Source of the DNA: Streptomyces antibioticus
Lineage (GTDB): Bacteria; Actinomycetota; Actinomycetes; Streptomycetales; Streptomycetaceae
NCBI RefSeq assembly: GCF_002019855.1
Contig: NZ_CM007717.1
Span: 372,001 to 436,000, forward strand
Length of the DNA stretch: 64,000 nt
Direction of reading: 5' to 3'
Below the pieces are notes generated by a model that saw nothing but the letters and a program-made list of their open reading frames with translations, was not told the DNA's origin and ran no database searches. This document shows, one piece after another, positions 9,117 to 18,271 of the stretch (within the stretch, counting starts at the first letter, position 1; each line of letters opens with the position of its first letter). The position numbers and the translations under genes are program-made.

Positions 9117-9818
9117 ATGCCGCAGCCACGCGTCTTCACCGAGCAGAACCCGATCCGTGTGTTCCTGCTGGACGACCACGAGGTGGTACGCCGCGGCCTG
9201 ACCGACCTGCTGGACGCCGAACCCGACATCTCCGTGGTCGGCGACGCCGGTACGGTCGACCACGCGCTCGCCCGCGGGCCCGCGCTCCGTCCCGACGTCG
9301 CCGTCCTCGACGTACGGCTGCCGGACGGCGACGGCATCTCGGTCTGCCGCGAACTGCGCGACCGGATGCCGGAACTGGCCTGTCTGATGCTGACCTCGTT
9401 CGACGACGAGGAGGCGCTGCTCGACGCGATCATGGCCGGTGCGTCCGGCTATGTCCTCAAGCAGATCAGGGGGTCGGACCTGGTCTCGGCGGTGCGCACG
9501 GTCGCCTCGGGCCAGTCGATGCTGGACCCCGCGACCACGGCCCGGCTGATGAGTTCGCTGCGCGCCGACCCCGTGCACAGCCCCGAGGTGCCGTCCGAGC
9601 TGTCGAGCCTGTCGCCGCGCGAGCGGGACATCCTGGCACTGATCGGCGACGGCCTGACCAACCGCGAGATCGGCGCCAAGCTGTACCTCTCCGAGAAGAC
9701 GGTGAAGAACCACATCTCCCGCCTGCTGGCCAAGCTCGGCGTCCAGCGCCGAGTCCAGGCCGCGGTCCTGGCCTCCCACCTGGACCAGCCGGACACGGGT
9801 GACCACCGGGCGAGGTGA
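9117..9818 (+). CDS. osdR: NarL/LuxR-family response regulator, DevR/DosR (OsdR)-like
   Basis: A 233-residue two-domain regulator. The receiver has acidic pocket DD (19-20), phospho-acceptor Asp65 in VAVLDVRLPD, a Thr switch in MLTSFDDEE and Lys in GYVLKQ. The C-terminal LuxR helix-turn-helix contains LSPRERDILALIGDG, LTNREIGAKLYLSEKTVK and NHISRLLAKLGVQRR. The KQIRGSDLVSAVRTVASGQS linker and overall layout resemble DevR/DosR of mycobacteria and OsdR of S. coelicolor. No histidine kinase gene is adjacent, unlike devR-devS or osdR-osdK. It is the likely master regulator of the surrounding stress genes through the repeated palindrome. Confidence 0.85.
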   Translation: MPQPRVFTEQNPIRVFLLDDHEVVRRGLTDLLDAEPDISVVGDAGTVDHALARGPALRPDVAVLDVRLPDGDGISVCRELRDRMPELACLMLTSFDDEEALLDAIMAGASGYVLKQIRGSDLVSAVRTVASGQSMLDPATTARLMSSLRADPVHSPEVPSELSSLSPRERDILALIGDGLTNREIGAKLYLSEKTVKNHISRLLAKLGVQRRVQAAVLASHLDQPDTGDHRAR

Positions 9819-10092
9819 CGTCCCGGCCCGGATGCCGTCGCCGCCCGGGCCACCGCCGTCGAGGAGCCGACCTTCCCGGGCGCCGAGGCGATCCACGCCG
9901 CGCGAGCCCCGCCCGCAGGGTGCTGACGGCGACCCGCCGGTCCGGGCGCCGCAACCTGGCGCCGCCACTGCCGCAGGAGCCCGCCGACAACCCGCGGCTG
10001 CACCGCCCGGACCGGGACGGCATCGCGGCGGACCGGTCAGCCGCGCCGATGCACCGGACGCGGGCCGACCAGGTCCCGAGCGGCCCCGACCG
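9819..10092 (+). other. Non-coding stretch with possible coding remnant
   Basis: About 270 bp between the response regulator and a convergent membrane-protein gene. One short plus-strand frame (about 9826-9926) has streptomycete-like third positions and ends at a TGA, suggesting a fragment of a lost gene, but its product is not recognisable. A sensor-kinase signature was looked for here and not found. Confidence 0.3.
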
Positions 10093-10596
10093 TCACGGGC
10101 GGCGCGCCACGCGCGCGTACCCCACCGCGACGGCGACCGTCACCCCTGCGGGAGCCGCCGCCGTCAGCGGGGACCAGCCCTCGCGGGCCGACACGACGGC
10201 CGTGGCCAGCGCGGTGATCAGGCCGGCGGCCAGCAGCACGAGGACGACGGTCCGGGCCCGCGCCGAGGGGAGCGGACCGGTGCCCAGTTCCGCCCAGTCC
10301 CGCGCCGCCTCCCGCACCTCGCGCCGGCGCTGGACGCCCGCGCGCCCGAGGAGGCAGACCGTGACCACCGCCCCGGTGGCGGCCACGCCGCCCGGTACCC
10401 ACCACGCCTCCGCCGCGAGGAGCAGCAGGGCGACGAGCCCTGTCGTGCTCCAGCCGCTCAGGCAGGCGGCAGCGGCGGTGCGCCGGGAGTCCGGACGGTC
10501 GGCGCCGGCGCGCAGGTCGGAGAGCGCGGGCAGATACCAGACGGAGCCGGAGAGGGTCAGCATCGCGGCGCCCAGGGCAGCGACGGGCTGGATCAT
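10093..10596 (-). CDS. Hypothetical four-helix membrane protein
   Basis: A 167-residue protein with four hydrophobic segments, near residues 5-25, 47-70, 73-85 and 112-160 (the last possibly two helices), separated by a basic cytoplasmic loop RRREVREAARDW. It lacks known motifs. It begins three bases after the stop of ctaD and is therefore probably co-transcribed, so it may be an accessory subunit or assembly factor of the oxidase. The function is unassigned. Confidence 0.65.
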   Translation of the reverse strand: MIQPVAALGAAMLTLSGSVWYLPALSDLRAGADRPDSRRTAAAACLSGWSTTGLVALLLLAAEAWWVPGGVAATGAVVTVCLLGRAGVQRRREVREAARDWAELGTGPLPSARARTVVLVLLAAGLITALATAVVSAREGWSPLTAAAPAGVTVAVAVGYARVARRP

Positions 10597-10599
10597 GGC

Positions 10600-12306
10600 C
10601 TAGTGCTCCGCTTCCAGGGCCGCGACCTGCGGGTGGTGCAGGTCGAACGCCGGGGACTCCGAGCGGATTCTCGGCAGGGACGTGAAGTTGTGGCGGGGCG
10701 GTGGGCAGGAGGTGGCCCACTCCAGGGAACGGCCGTAGCCCCAGGGGTCGTCGACCTCGACCTTCTCGCCGTAGCGGGCGGTCTTCCAGACGTTGTAGAG
10801 GAAGGGCAGGAGGGACAGGCCGAGCAGGAACGAGCCTATGGAGGACAGGGTGTTGAGGGCGGTGAAGCCGTCGGCCGCCAGGTAGTCGGCGTACCGGCGG
10901 GGCATGCCCTCCGCGCCGAGCCAGTGCTGCACGAGGAAGGTGAGGTGGAAGCCGACCGTGAGCGTCCAGAAGGTGATCCTGCCGAGGCGTTCGTCGAGCA
11001 TCCTGCCGGTGAACTTGGGCCACCAGAAGTGGAATCCGGCGAACATCGCGTACACGACCGTACCGAAGACCGTGTAGTGGAAGTGCGCCACGACGAAGTA
11101 CGAGTCGGACAGATGGAAGTCCATCGGCGGTGACGCCAGGATGACGCCGGTCAGGCCGCCGAAGACGAACGTGATGAGGAAGCCGGTGGTCCACAGCATC
11201 GGTGTCTCGAAGGACAGCGACCCCTTCCACATCGTGCCGATCCAGTTGAAGAACTTCACCCCGGTCGGGACGGCGATGAGGAACGTCATGAAGGAGAAGA
11301 ACGGCAGGAGCACACCACCGGTGACGTACATGTGGTGCGCCCACACCGTCACCGACAGACCCGCGATGGCGATCGTCGCGGCGACCAGGCCGAAGTAGCC
11401 GAACATCGGCTTGCGGGCGAAGACCGGGATGACCTCGGAGACGATCCCGAAGAACGGCAGGGCCAGGATGTAGACCTCGGGATGCCCGAAGAACCAGAAG
11501 AGGTGCTGCCACAGCAGCGCCCCGCCGTTGGCCGCGTCGAAGATGTGGCTGCCGAACTTCCGGTCGCACTCCAGCGCGAACAGCGCCGCCGCCAGGACGG
11601 GGAAGACGAGCAGGATCAGTACGGCGGTCAGCAGCACGTTCCAGGTGAAGATCGGCATCCGGAACATGGTCAGACCGGGCGCGCGCATACAGATGATCGT
11701 GGTGATGAAGTTGACCGCGCCGGCGATCGAGCCGAAGCCCGACAGCGCGACACCCATGATCCACAGGTCGGCACCGAGGCCGGGCGAGTGCACGGAGTCC
11801 GACAGCGGCGCGTACAGGAACCAGCCGAAGTCGGCGGCCCCGCCCGGGGTGAGGAAGCCGAACGCCGCGATCAGCGAGCCGAACAGGAACAGCCAGAAGG
11901 CGAGCATGTTCAGCCGGGGGAAGGCCACGTCCGGGGCGCCGATCTGCAACGGCATGATCCAGTTGGCGAATCCGGTGAACAGCGGCATCGCGAACATCAG
12001 CAGCATGATCGAGCCGTGCATCGTGAACGCCTGGTTGAACTGCTCGTTGGACATGATCTGGAGTCCGGGCCGGGCGAGTTCGGCGCGCATCAGCAGCGCG
12101 AGGACGCCGCCGACGACGAAGAACGCGAACGCGCTGACCAGATACAGCGTGCCGATCTTCTTGTGGTCGGTGGTCGTCAGCCACTCCACCCACGAGGGGC
12201 GGCCGGACGGCGGCGCCTCGCGGGTGGCGGGGACGGTGGCGGCGCTGGGCCGCCCGGTCCCCCTGGGTTCTGTCCGTGCCTCTTCCACGGGCCGTGCCTC
12301 TTCCAC
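10600..12306 (-). CDS. ctaD: Cytochrome c oxidase subunit I (aa3 type)
   Basis: This 568-residue protein has twelve predicted membrane helices and all metal ligands: heme a His in FTMHGSIM, CuB His with the cross-linked Tyr in GHPEVYI, the His pair in WAHHMYV, and heme His residues in [10 protein letters not shown]. It reduces oxygen and pumps protons in the cytoplasmic membrane. Subunits II and III are not in the window, so this is a stand-alone second ctaD. The GTG at 12306 is preceded by GGGGAGGA at a good distance; the open frame further upstream is unlike the family. Two palindromes 131-178 bp upstream tie it to the stress regulon. Confidence 0.92.
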   Translation of the reverse strand: MEEARPVEEARTEPRGTGRPSAATVPATREAPPSGRPSWVEWLTTTDHKKIGTLYLVSAFAFFVVGGVLALLMRAELARPGLQIMSNEQFNQAFTMHGSIMLLMFAMPLFTGFANWIMPLQIGAPDVAFPRLNMLAFWLFLFGSLIAAFGFLTPGGAADFGWFLYAPLSDSVHSPGLGADLWIMGVALSGFGSIAGAVNFITTIICMRAPGLTMFRMPIFTWNVLLTAVLILLVFPVLAAALFALECDRKFGSHIFDAANGGALLWQHLFWFFGHPEVYILALPFFGIVSEVIPVFARKPMFGYFGLVAATIAIAGLSVTVWAHHMYVTGGVLLPFFSFMTFLIAVPTGVKFFNWIGTMWKGSLSFETPMLWTTGFLITFVFGGLTGVILASPPMDFHLSDSYFVVAHFHYTVFGTVVYAMFAGFHFWWPKFTGRMLDERLGRITFWTLTVGFHLTFLVQHWLGAEGMPRRYADYLAADGFTALNTLSSIGSFLLGLSLLPFLYNVWKTARYGEKVEVDDPWGYGRSLEWATSCPPPRHNFTSLPRIRSESPAFDLHHPQVAALEAEH

Positions 12307-12436
12307 GGGTTCCTGTCCTCCCCTTCGTGTCCGTCCGTGCCGGTGACGGGGACGGGAAGTGCCGTGGACGCGGGACCACGGACCGGATCCTCCCGGCCGC
12401 CGGTCCATGATCGCGGCAGGGGCGGGAGGCCCCGAT

Positions 12437-12452
12437 AGGGTCGAACGGCCCT
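12437..12452. promoter_or_regulatory. Candidate DevR/OsdR-type operator 3
   Basis: AGGGTCGAACGGCCCT matches the 16-bp palindrome with one mismatch in the left arm. It lies 131 bp upstream of ctaD. Confidence 0.55.
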
Positions 12453-12468
12453 GGTCGGCCCGGGCCCA

Positions 12469-12484
12469 CGGGCCGATCGGCCCC
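12469..12484. promoter_or_regulatory. Candidate DevR/OsdR-type operator 4
   Basis: CGGGCCGATCGGCCCC contains a perfect 6-bp inverted repeat around AT. It is centred 32 bp from operator 3, about three helical turns, as expected for cooperative binding upstream of ctaD. Confidence 0.58.
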
Positions 12485-12487
12485 ACT

Positions 12488-13012
12488 TCAGCGGCGGCAG
12501 GCGCGCGCCTCGCCGCCCCGCGACGGCAGGGCGCGCGGGCCCGTGCGGGCGGCGCCCGCCGGCCAGAGCACCTCGACGGGGACCCCGCGGGCGCGGGCGA
12601 AGGCGATCAGGTGCGCGGTGGCGTCCCGGCCGTCGGAGGGCGATCCGTCCCAGACGGCCACCAGCCGGCGGGCGCCCGCGACGATCTCCTCGTCCGCCCC
12701 GACACACGCGTCGCGGTCGGCGGGGTCGTACGTCAGCAGCCGCACCCACCGGGCGAGCAGCAGGAGTTCACCGATCGGCACCCGGTCGCGTTCCGGCAGC
12801 AGGGCCGGGACCATGCCCGAGGTCGGGATCACCACGACCAGGCCCCGTCCGGCCCGGTGCACGGCGCGTCCGAACGCCACCGCGACCCCGCCCCCGGCGC
12901 GCACCACACCCGGCTCGTCCCCGGTGTCCCGCTCCAGCACGGCCGTCAGCTCGGTCTCCAGCAGCCCCAGGGTCTCCGTGGTCACATCGGCGTGGCCCAC
13001 CACCGCGATCAT
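12488..13012 (-). CDS. Hypothetical Rossmann-like (SLOG-type?) protein
   Basis: A 174-residue soluble protein. It starts with a [11 protein letters not shown] strand-loop, has an alternating alpha/beta pattern and a late [17 protein letters not shown] segment followed by [11 protein letters not shown]. This is reminiscent of SLOG/DprA-like nucleotide-sensing folds, where an acidic residue and a GxDG segment bind ligand. The similarity is judged by eye only. The gene ends just before the paired operators upstream of ctaD and has its own palindrome 77 bp before its start. Confidence 0.6.
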   Translation of the reverse strand: MIAVVGHADVTTETLGLLETELTAVLERDTGDEPGVVRAGGGVAVAFGRAVHRAGRGLVVVIPTSGMVPALLPERDRVPIGELLLLARWVRLLTYDPADRDACVGADEEIVAGARRLVAVWDGSPSDGRDATAHLIAFARARGVPVEVLWPAGAARTGPRALPSRGGEARACRR

Positions 13013-13088
13013 CCGGCTTTCCTTCCCGTCGTCCGGCGTCCTTCGCTCGGTCCGCGCCCAGTGAAGTCAGCCCCGGCCGCGCCCGGCT

Positions 13089-13104
13089 AGAGCCGAACGG
13101 CCCA
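13089..13104. promoter_or_regulatory. Candidate DevR/OsdR-type operator 5
   Basis: AGAGCCGAACGGCCCA keeps the GCCG-AA-CGGC core and differs from the perfect palindrome at one position in each arm. It lies 77 bp upstream of the minus-strand SLOG-like gene. Confidence 0.45.
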
Positions 13105-13137
13105 GGCCGCACCGCGACCGAGACCGCATGTATCACT

Positions 13138-13179
13138 GATAACAGATTCCTGTTGTCATCGAAAACCGAGCCTGTTATC
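13138..13179. promoter_or_regulatory. Candidate TetR operator cluster (three GATAACAG half-sites)
   Basis: GATAACAG (13138-13145) faces CTGTTGTC (13150-13157) and a perfect inverse copy CTGTTATC (13172-13179), in an unusually AT-rich stretch just before the TetR gene start. Such symmetric half-sites next to the gene suggest autoregulation. The last copy ends nine bases before the ATG, so the message may be nearly leaderless. Confidence 0.5.
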
Positions 13180-13188
13180 GTCGATTAC

Positions 13189-13890
13189 ATGGATACGAGA
13201 TCAGCGCTCATCGAGGCGGCCGCGGACCTGCTGGCGCACTCCCCCGGCGGCGATGTGTCCACGCGCGCGGTCTGCGAGGCGGCGGGGGTCCAGCAGCCCG
13301 TCCTGTACCGGCTGTTCGGCGACAAGGACGGACTGCTGACGGCCACGGTCGACCACGTCTGGGACCAGTACCTGGCGAGCAAGCGGGCGGCCGAGAAGTC
13401 CGCCGATCCACTGCGGGACCTGCGCGCCGGATGGGACAGCCACACGGCCTTCGCGCTGGCCCACCCGAACGCCTACAAGCTGATGTTCTCCTCGGCCCTG
13501 CGCTCCCAGCCCCAGGCCGCGGAGGAGGCCATGCGTCTGCTGCGCGAGGTCCTGGAGCGGCTCGCGGCACAGGGCCGACTGCGCCTCCCGCCGGACGAGG
13601 CCGCGCGCATGGTCATGACGGCGAACACCGGGGTCGCGCTCGCGCTGATCACCCGCCCGGCGCTGTACCCGGACAGACACCTGTCCGAGCTGGTCCGTGA
13701 CGCGATCCACCGGGACATCCTGCTGGACCCGCGGACGGACACCACCGAGCACGACATACGGCGGGCGGCCGCCACCACACTGCTGTCCGCACTCGGCGAC
13801 CTCACCCCGCAGCCGTTCACGCAGGCCGAATCGGCGCTGCTGGGGCAGTGGTTGCTCCATATCGCGGGCAAGGGCCGCGGGGACGGCTGA
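13189..13890 (+). CDS. TetR-family transcriptional regulator
   Basis: A 233-residue repressor. The N-terminal helix-turn-helix (about 5-50) reads TRSALIEAAADLLAHSPGGD...VSTRAVCEAAGVQQPVLYRLFGDKDGLL, a canonical TetR pattern. The remainder is a helical ligand/dimer domain. The ATG at 13189 is preferred over a GTG at 13153, which would lie within the candidate operator. It precedes an SDR gene by 63 bp in the same direction, so it probably controls that gene and itself; the inducer is unknown. Confidence 0.85.
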   Translation: MDTRSALIEAAADLLAHSPGGDVSTRAVCEAAGVQQPVLYRLFGDKDGLLTATVDHVWDQYLASKRAAEKSADPLRDLRAGWDSHTAFALAHPNAYKLMFSSALRSQPQAAEEAMRLLREVLERLAAQGRLRLPPDEAARMVMTANTGVALALITRPALYPDRHLSELVRDAIHRDILLDPRTDTTEHDIRRAAATTLLSALGDLTPQPFTQAESALLGQWLLHIAGKGRGDG

Positions 13891-13953
13891 CGGTCACGGC
13901 ACCGGATCCCACCCCGAACAGAACCACCGGAACTCATACCGAAGGGCAGAACC

Positions 13954-14691
13954 ATGACCACCGACACCCCACGCGTCGCACTCGTCACCGGCGGCTCCGG
14001 CGGTATCGGCCGCGCGGTCGCGGAGCGCCTCGCGGCGGACGGCATCGCCGTCGGCGTGCACTACTCCGGCAACAAGACCAGGGCGGACGAGACGGTCGCC
14101 GCCATCGTCGCGGCCGGCGGCCGGGCCGTCGCGGTGGGCGGTGACGTCGCCGACGAGCACGCCATGTCCGCCGCCTTCGACGCCGTGGAGCGGGAGTTCG
14201 GCGGACTCGACGTCGTCGTCAACACGGCCGGCATCATGCTGCTGTCGCCCATCGCGACCCTCGACCTCGACGATCTCGACCGGATGCACCGCACCAACAT
14301 CCGCGGCACGTTCGTCGTCTCCCAGCAGGCGGCCCGGCGGGTGCGCGGCGGCGGCGCGATCATCAACTTCTCCACGTCCGTCACCCGCCTCCAGTTCCCC
14401 ACCTACGGCGCCTACGCCGCCAGCAAGGGCGCGGTCGAGGCCATGACGCTCGTCCTGGCGCGGGAACTGCGCGGCAAGGACATCACCGTCAACGCCGTGG
14501 CCCCCGGCCCGACCGCCACACCACTGTTCCTGGAGGGCAAGGACGAGGCCACCGTCGAGAACCTCTCCAAGGCGGCCCCGCTCGAACGGCTGGGCACACC
14601 GGACGACATCGCCGAGGCGGTCGCGTTCCTCGCGGGCCCGGCCCGCTGGGTCAACGGCCAGGTCCTGTACGCCAACGGCGGTCTGGCCTGA
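13954..14691 (+). CDS. Short-chain dehydrogenase/reductase
   Basis: A 245-residue classical SDR. It has the cofactor motif TGGSGGIG near residue 13, NTAG near 89, catalytic Ser in NFSTSVT and the YxxxK motif YAASKGA, plus a PGPTATP loop. A basic residue pattern after the second strand (HYSGNKTRAD) suggests NADP preference. GAAGGGCAG precedes the ATG. It is probably co-transcribed with the TetR gene upstream and may detoxify or modify its ligand. Confidence 0.88.
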   Translation: MTTDTPRVALVTGGSGGIGRAVAERLAADGIAVGVHYSGNKTRADETVAAIVAAGGRAVAVGGDVADEHAMSAAFDAVEREFGGLDVVVNTAGIMLLSPIATLDLDDLDRMHRTNIRGTFVVSQQAARRVRGGGAIINFSTSVTRLQFPTYGAYAASKGAVEAMTLVLARELRGKDITVNAVAPGPTATPLFLEGKDEATVENLSKAAPLERLGTPDDIAEAVAFLAGPARWVNGQVLYANGGLA

Positions 14692-14778
14692 CACCGCCGC
14701 CGGTGCCGCCGCCCCTCGACGGCCGGCGCCGGCCGGTACGTGGTGCGTACCGGCCGGCGCGGGTGGTGCGGCGGCGGC

Positions 14779-16368
14779 TCAGGAGCGGCCGCGGGTGCCG
14801 AAGGTGCGCTCGAACTGGCGGAACGCGGCCTCCTGGCGCCACTGCGCGGCGGCCTTGGGGCTCGACGCGATCGCCTGACGGCACAGCCGGCCCGGCGTGG
14901 CCCGGCCGGGCTGCTCGCCGCGGCACGCGGCGCCGAGGGAGTAGCCGTCACGCGTCGGGTTGCCCCGCCACAGGCTCCGGCCGGGCAGGAAGGCGTACTC
15001 CAGGGAGGCCCGGGCGAGGTTCTTCAGCTCGCGGTAGGACAGGCCGTAGGTCCGGGCCGCGTACTGGTACTCGTGCGTGATGTCGATCCGGCTGACGCCG
15101 GGGTCGTCGGTGGCGAGGACGACCGGAACGCCGTACGAGCGGTAGGTGTTGAAGGGGTGTTCGGCGCCCTTGACGCCGAGGATCTGGGCGTTGCTGGTGA
15201 AGGGCACCTCGACGGCGATCTCACGGGCGGCCATCGTGCGGGCGGTGCGCTGCCAGTCGTCCTCGTGGACCAGGTCGACGCCATGGCCGATGCGCTCGGC
15301 ACCGGCGACGTTCACGGCCTCGGCGATGTGGAACCTGAGGTCCTCCGGCTTGACCAGCCCGGTCCACAACTCACCCGCGTGCAGGGTGACATGGGCCTTG
15401 GGGTAGACAGTGCGCAGGTACTTGAGCATGCGCATCTGGAGGCTGTAGTTGCGCAGCGAGCTGTCCCAGTCCTCGGGCTGGACGAGGTTGACGGCGACGA
15501 AGCGGGGGTCGCGTTCGGCGAGCCGCATGCCGAGCGCCATCTGGGTGAAGACCCGCTCCGGTGTGCCGCCGCGCGAGACCTGGGAGATCCAGCGCACGGG
15601 CAGCCGGCAGCCCGGCCGGGCCCGGTCGGTGCCGCAGCGGGCGGCGGCGCGGAACTCGGCGTCGGAGTCGTCGCTCTCCTTGCGTGCCTCGGCCACCACC
15701 AGGTCCAGCTTGCCCTCGGCGACGAGCTTGCGGTGCAGCCTGGCGAAGTCGTCGTCCCAGCCGACCTCGTCGGCGAGCTTGCGCGCGCTGTCGGAGGCGG
15801 GGCTGACCATCGTCTCCAGATAGAACTGGTTGTTGCGTACGACCTCGTCGGCGACCTCGGCGAGCAGCTTGCCGCGGTGCCGCCACGTCACCTCGCCGAA
15901 CTTGCCGAACGTGTCGAAGAAGTGGTCGTGTCCGTTGCCGTCCGGCGGGAAGTCCTGCATGGACCACGCCCGGATGACGGCGTCGCGGAAAGCGCGGTCG
16001 GTCAGGGCGTCGGAGGCCGGGCGGGTGCCGGGGCCGCAGGGCGGCACGACGGCGGTCAGGGTGGTGGTGTCGATGCACAGACCGTCTTCGGCGGCCAACT
16101 GGATCAGGTACTCGGTCGACACCGCGCCCGAGAGATGGTTGTGCAGATCGGCGCCCTTGGGCAGCCTCTGGAAGAAGCGCCGCAGCGCCGCCGGGTCGTT
16201 CTTCACGGCGGCCAGATAGGCGTTCGTACCGGCCTCGGCCGCGGTCGCCGGGCGGGGCGGCGGGGCGGTGGCCTGGGCCGGCTGGGCGGACAGCAGGGTG
16301 AGGGCGCCCAGTCCCACGGTGAGCAGGGTGCGCGGCCGACGGAAGCGTCGGATGCTCTGATAGGTCAC
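14779..16368 (-). CDS. Secreted adenosine-deaminase-family protein
   Basis: A 529-residue protein beginning with a basic, hydrophobic signal sequence (RRFRRPRTLLTVGLGALTLL, then AQA). The metal-dependent deaminase barrel shows LHNHLSG, HAGE, a GHGVDL segment, SNAQ and TDDPGVS, the ligand set of adenosine deaminases. Export resembles the ADGF/ADA2 group rather than cytosolic Add. It would deaminate extracellular adenosine or a related nucleoside. GTG 16368 was chosen because it places the signal peptide at the N-terminus; an earlier start at 16413 is possible. Confidence 0.82.
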   Translation of the reverse strand: MTYQSIRRFRRPRTLLTVGLGALTLLSAQPAQATAPPPRPATAAEAGTNAYLAAVKNDPAALRRFFQRLPKGADLHNHLSGAVSTEYLIQLAAEDGLCIDTTTLTAVVPPCGPGTRPASDALTDRAFRDAVIRAWSMQDFPPDGNGHDHFFDTFGKFGEVTWRHRGKLLAEVADEVVRNNQFYLETMVSPASDSARKLADEVGWDDDFARLHRKLVAEGKLDLVVAEARKESDDSDAEFRAAARCGTDRARPGCRLPVRWISQVSRGGTPERVFTQMALGMRLAERDPRFVAVNLVQPEDWDSSLRNYSLQMRMLKYLRTVYPKAHVTLHAGELWTGLVKPEDLRFHIAEAVNVAGAERIGHGVDLVHEDDWQRTARTMAAREIAVEVPFTSNAQILGVKGAEHPFNTYRSYGVPVVLATDDPGVSRIDITHEYQYAARTYGLSYRELKNLARASLEYAFLPGRSLWRGNPTRDGYSLGAACRGEQPGRATPGRLCRQAIASSPKAAAQWRQEAAFRQFERTFGTRGRS

Positions 16369-16489
16369 CGCCTCATGATCGGCATATGCCGCCGGACCGT
16401 CGGGGCAGCGCACCGCGCACGGCGGATGACCACCCGAGAGAGTGACGGGCGGCCTTCGGCGGCGCCCGTGCCCCGGTTAGCCTGGGCGG

Positions 16490-17122
16490 GTGATCAGCGT
16501 GCAATGGGACGGCCTCACGGACCGCGGGACCTTCGGCGACCACTACCTGGAGGAACGGGACCGCTTCGCCGACCGGGCCCGGGACGCCGACTGGAACGGC
16601 GTGTTCGAGGAGCTGGGCGAGCACCCGGAGTGGGTGAACGTGCCCCGGCCCGGCAATCGCAGCGGCTTCACCGCACTGCACCAGGCGGCCTGGCACGGCG
16701 CGGAGTTCGCCGTCGTCTCCCGGCTGATCGCCCACGGCGGCTGGCGCACCCAGCGCACCCGGGACGGACGGCGCGCCGTGGACATCGCCCGGGAGCGGGG
16801 CCACACCCATCTGCTGGACCTGCTGGAACCGGTCGCCGTACGGCGGCTTCCGGCCCCCGAGGCCGCGCTCGAACGGCACTTCCACGCACTGCTGCGGGAC
16901 CGGACCGGCCGCTGCTTCGACCAGGTCGAGCACCTGCTGCCGCCGCTGTCCCCGCTGACGGAGGGACCCGCCGTGCGGATCGTCTTCACGGTCGTCGGCA
17001 TGATGGGCGGCTTCACCTACCGCCTCGGCGAGGACCATCTGCATGTGCACGGCCATTCCCGGATGGACGCCGACGCGGGCCAGTTCTACCGGGTGACCCC
17101 CGAGGGCTGGTCCGCACTCTGA
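16490..17122 (+). CDS. Ankyrin-repeat protein
   Basis: A 210-residue cytoplasmic protein. Residues about 30-115 contain two to three ankyrin-like repeats, the clearest being GFTALHQAAWHGAEFAVVSRLIAHGG followed by GRRAVDIARERGHTHLLDLL (split here for length). The C-terminal half is a separate domain of unknown type with a hydrophobic VGMMGGFTYRL strand and a His-rich EDHLHVHGHSRM. Its GTG start lies 121 bp from the divergent deaminase gene. The 3' end overlaps that of the convergent kinase-like gene by 37 bp. Confidence 0.75.
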   Translation: MISVQWDGLTDRGTFGDHYLEERDRFADRARDADWNGVFEELGEHPEWVNVPRPGNRSGFTALHQAAWHGAEFAVVSRLIAHGGWRTQRTRDGRRAVDIARERGHTHLLDLLEPVAVRRLPAPEAALERHFHALLRDRTGRCFDQVEHLLPPLSPLTEGPAVRIVFTVVGMMGGFTYRLGEDHLHVHGHSRMDADAGQFYRVTPEGWSAL

Positions 17123-18105
17123 CGGGGAGCGCGGCCGAGGAGGGCCATCGCCTCGGCGAGCCGCTCGCGCGCCCAGTCGTAGGGTCCGGGGTCGGTGTGG
17201 CCTCGGTAGACGGTCTCGATCACCATGACGAGCGCCAGGTGCAGACAGTACAGCCGGCGGCGCACGGTCTCGCCCGCGGTCAGCGGAGGGTGTCCGTAGC
17301 CGCGCATGAACGGGGCGGGGTCGCCGAAGGCGGCCAACTGCGTTCCCGCGAAACCGACTTCGATGAGCGGGTCGCCGTAGAAGGCGCGTTCGTGGTCAAT
17401 GACGGAGGCGATCCTGCCGTCGCGGACCAGGACGTTGCCGTCCCACAGGTCCCACTCCACGAGCCGCGGCTCGCGCACCTCGTCCAGGCTCGCGGCGTGC
17501 TCGGCCACCGCCTCGCGCACGGTGTCGTAGTCCCACCCGAGGTCGACGTGGCGCCGCTCGCCGTCCGCCAGCACCTCCTCGACCATGCCCGTGAACACCC
17601 GGCGCCAGGAGCTGTCCCCCGGCCCGGCCAGTGGCCCGAAGGCCGTACCGCGGACGCAGTTGATCTCCCGGTTCGCCGCGCCGACCCGCTCCTTGAAGGC
17701 GGCCAGGTCCGCGGCGGGCAGCCCGGGGCCCGCGACGGAGAGGTTGTCGCCGTCCACGAACGGCATGCAGAACCAGTCCGCGTCGCACAGGTCGTGGCCG
17801 CGGTCGGCGAAGTCGACCCGGGGGACGGGCACGGCGGTGTGCTTGCGGATCAGGTCCAGCGCCGCCAACTCGGTGGCCATGGCGCCGCGTTCGTAGGTCA
17901 TCACCTCGACTCCGGGCGGTGGCGCGATCTTCAGGACGGCCTCGTAGCCGTCGCGCAGCCGGACCCGGTAGGCGACGTTGAACCAGCCGTGCCCCAACTC
18001 GCCGATCCAGCCCTCTCCTTCGGGCGTGCGGTCCGGACCGTAGGCGCGTTCGACCATGGCCCGCAGGACCTGCGGTGACTGCCGGTTCTTCGTGATGCTC
18101 TCCAC
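17086..18105 (-). CDS. Phosphotransferase of the aminoglycoside/choline kinase (APH) family
   Basis: A 339-residue protein with the APH fold: YRVRLRDGYEAVLKIAPP holds the nucleotide Lys, and the catalytic segment reads EWDLWDGNVLVRDG followed by IDHERAFYGDP, equivalent to HGDxxxxN and DxD-type motifs. The usual His before the catalytic Asp is replaced. GTG 18105 has GGGGAG seven bases upstream. Substrates in this family range from antibiotics to choline and sugars, so function cannot be set. It is divergent from the DnaK-like gene. Confidence 0.8.
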   Translation of the reverse strand: MESITKNRQSPQVLRAMVERAYGPDRTPEGEGWIGELGHGWFNVAYRVRLRDGYEAVLKIAPPPGVEVMTYERGAMATELAALDLIRKHTAVPVPRVDFADRGHDLCDADWFCMPFVDGDNLSVAGPGLPAADLAAFKERVGAANREINCVRGTAFGPLAGPGDSSWRRVFTGMVEEVLADGERRHVDLGWDYDTVREAVAEHAASLDEVREPRLVEWDLWDGNVLVRDGRIASVIDHERAFYGDPLIEVGFAGTQLAAFGDPAPFMRGYGHPPLTAGETVRRRLYCLHLALVMVIETVYRGHTDPGPYDWARERLAEAMALLGRAPRQSADQPSGVTR

Positions 18106-18271
18106 GCCCGCTCCCCGTCTCGACTCGGCTCGGTTCGGTTCGGCCCGGTCCATGGTCCCCCACGCCGATCACGCCCACCGGATCCACCGGCACTTGGTAT
18201 GGAAAGTCCCTCTATCGGACAGAGATGCCCCTACGCTGACGGCAGCGTCGGCGGTACCGGGGGGAGCGCAG

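Noticed and set aside
14740..18078. Plus-strand open frame of more than 1100 codons
   Set aside because: It is antisense to the adenosine-deaminase-like and phosphotransferase genes, and no domain is recognisable.
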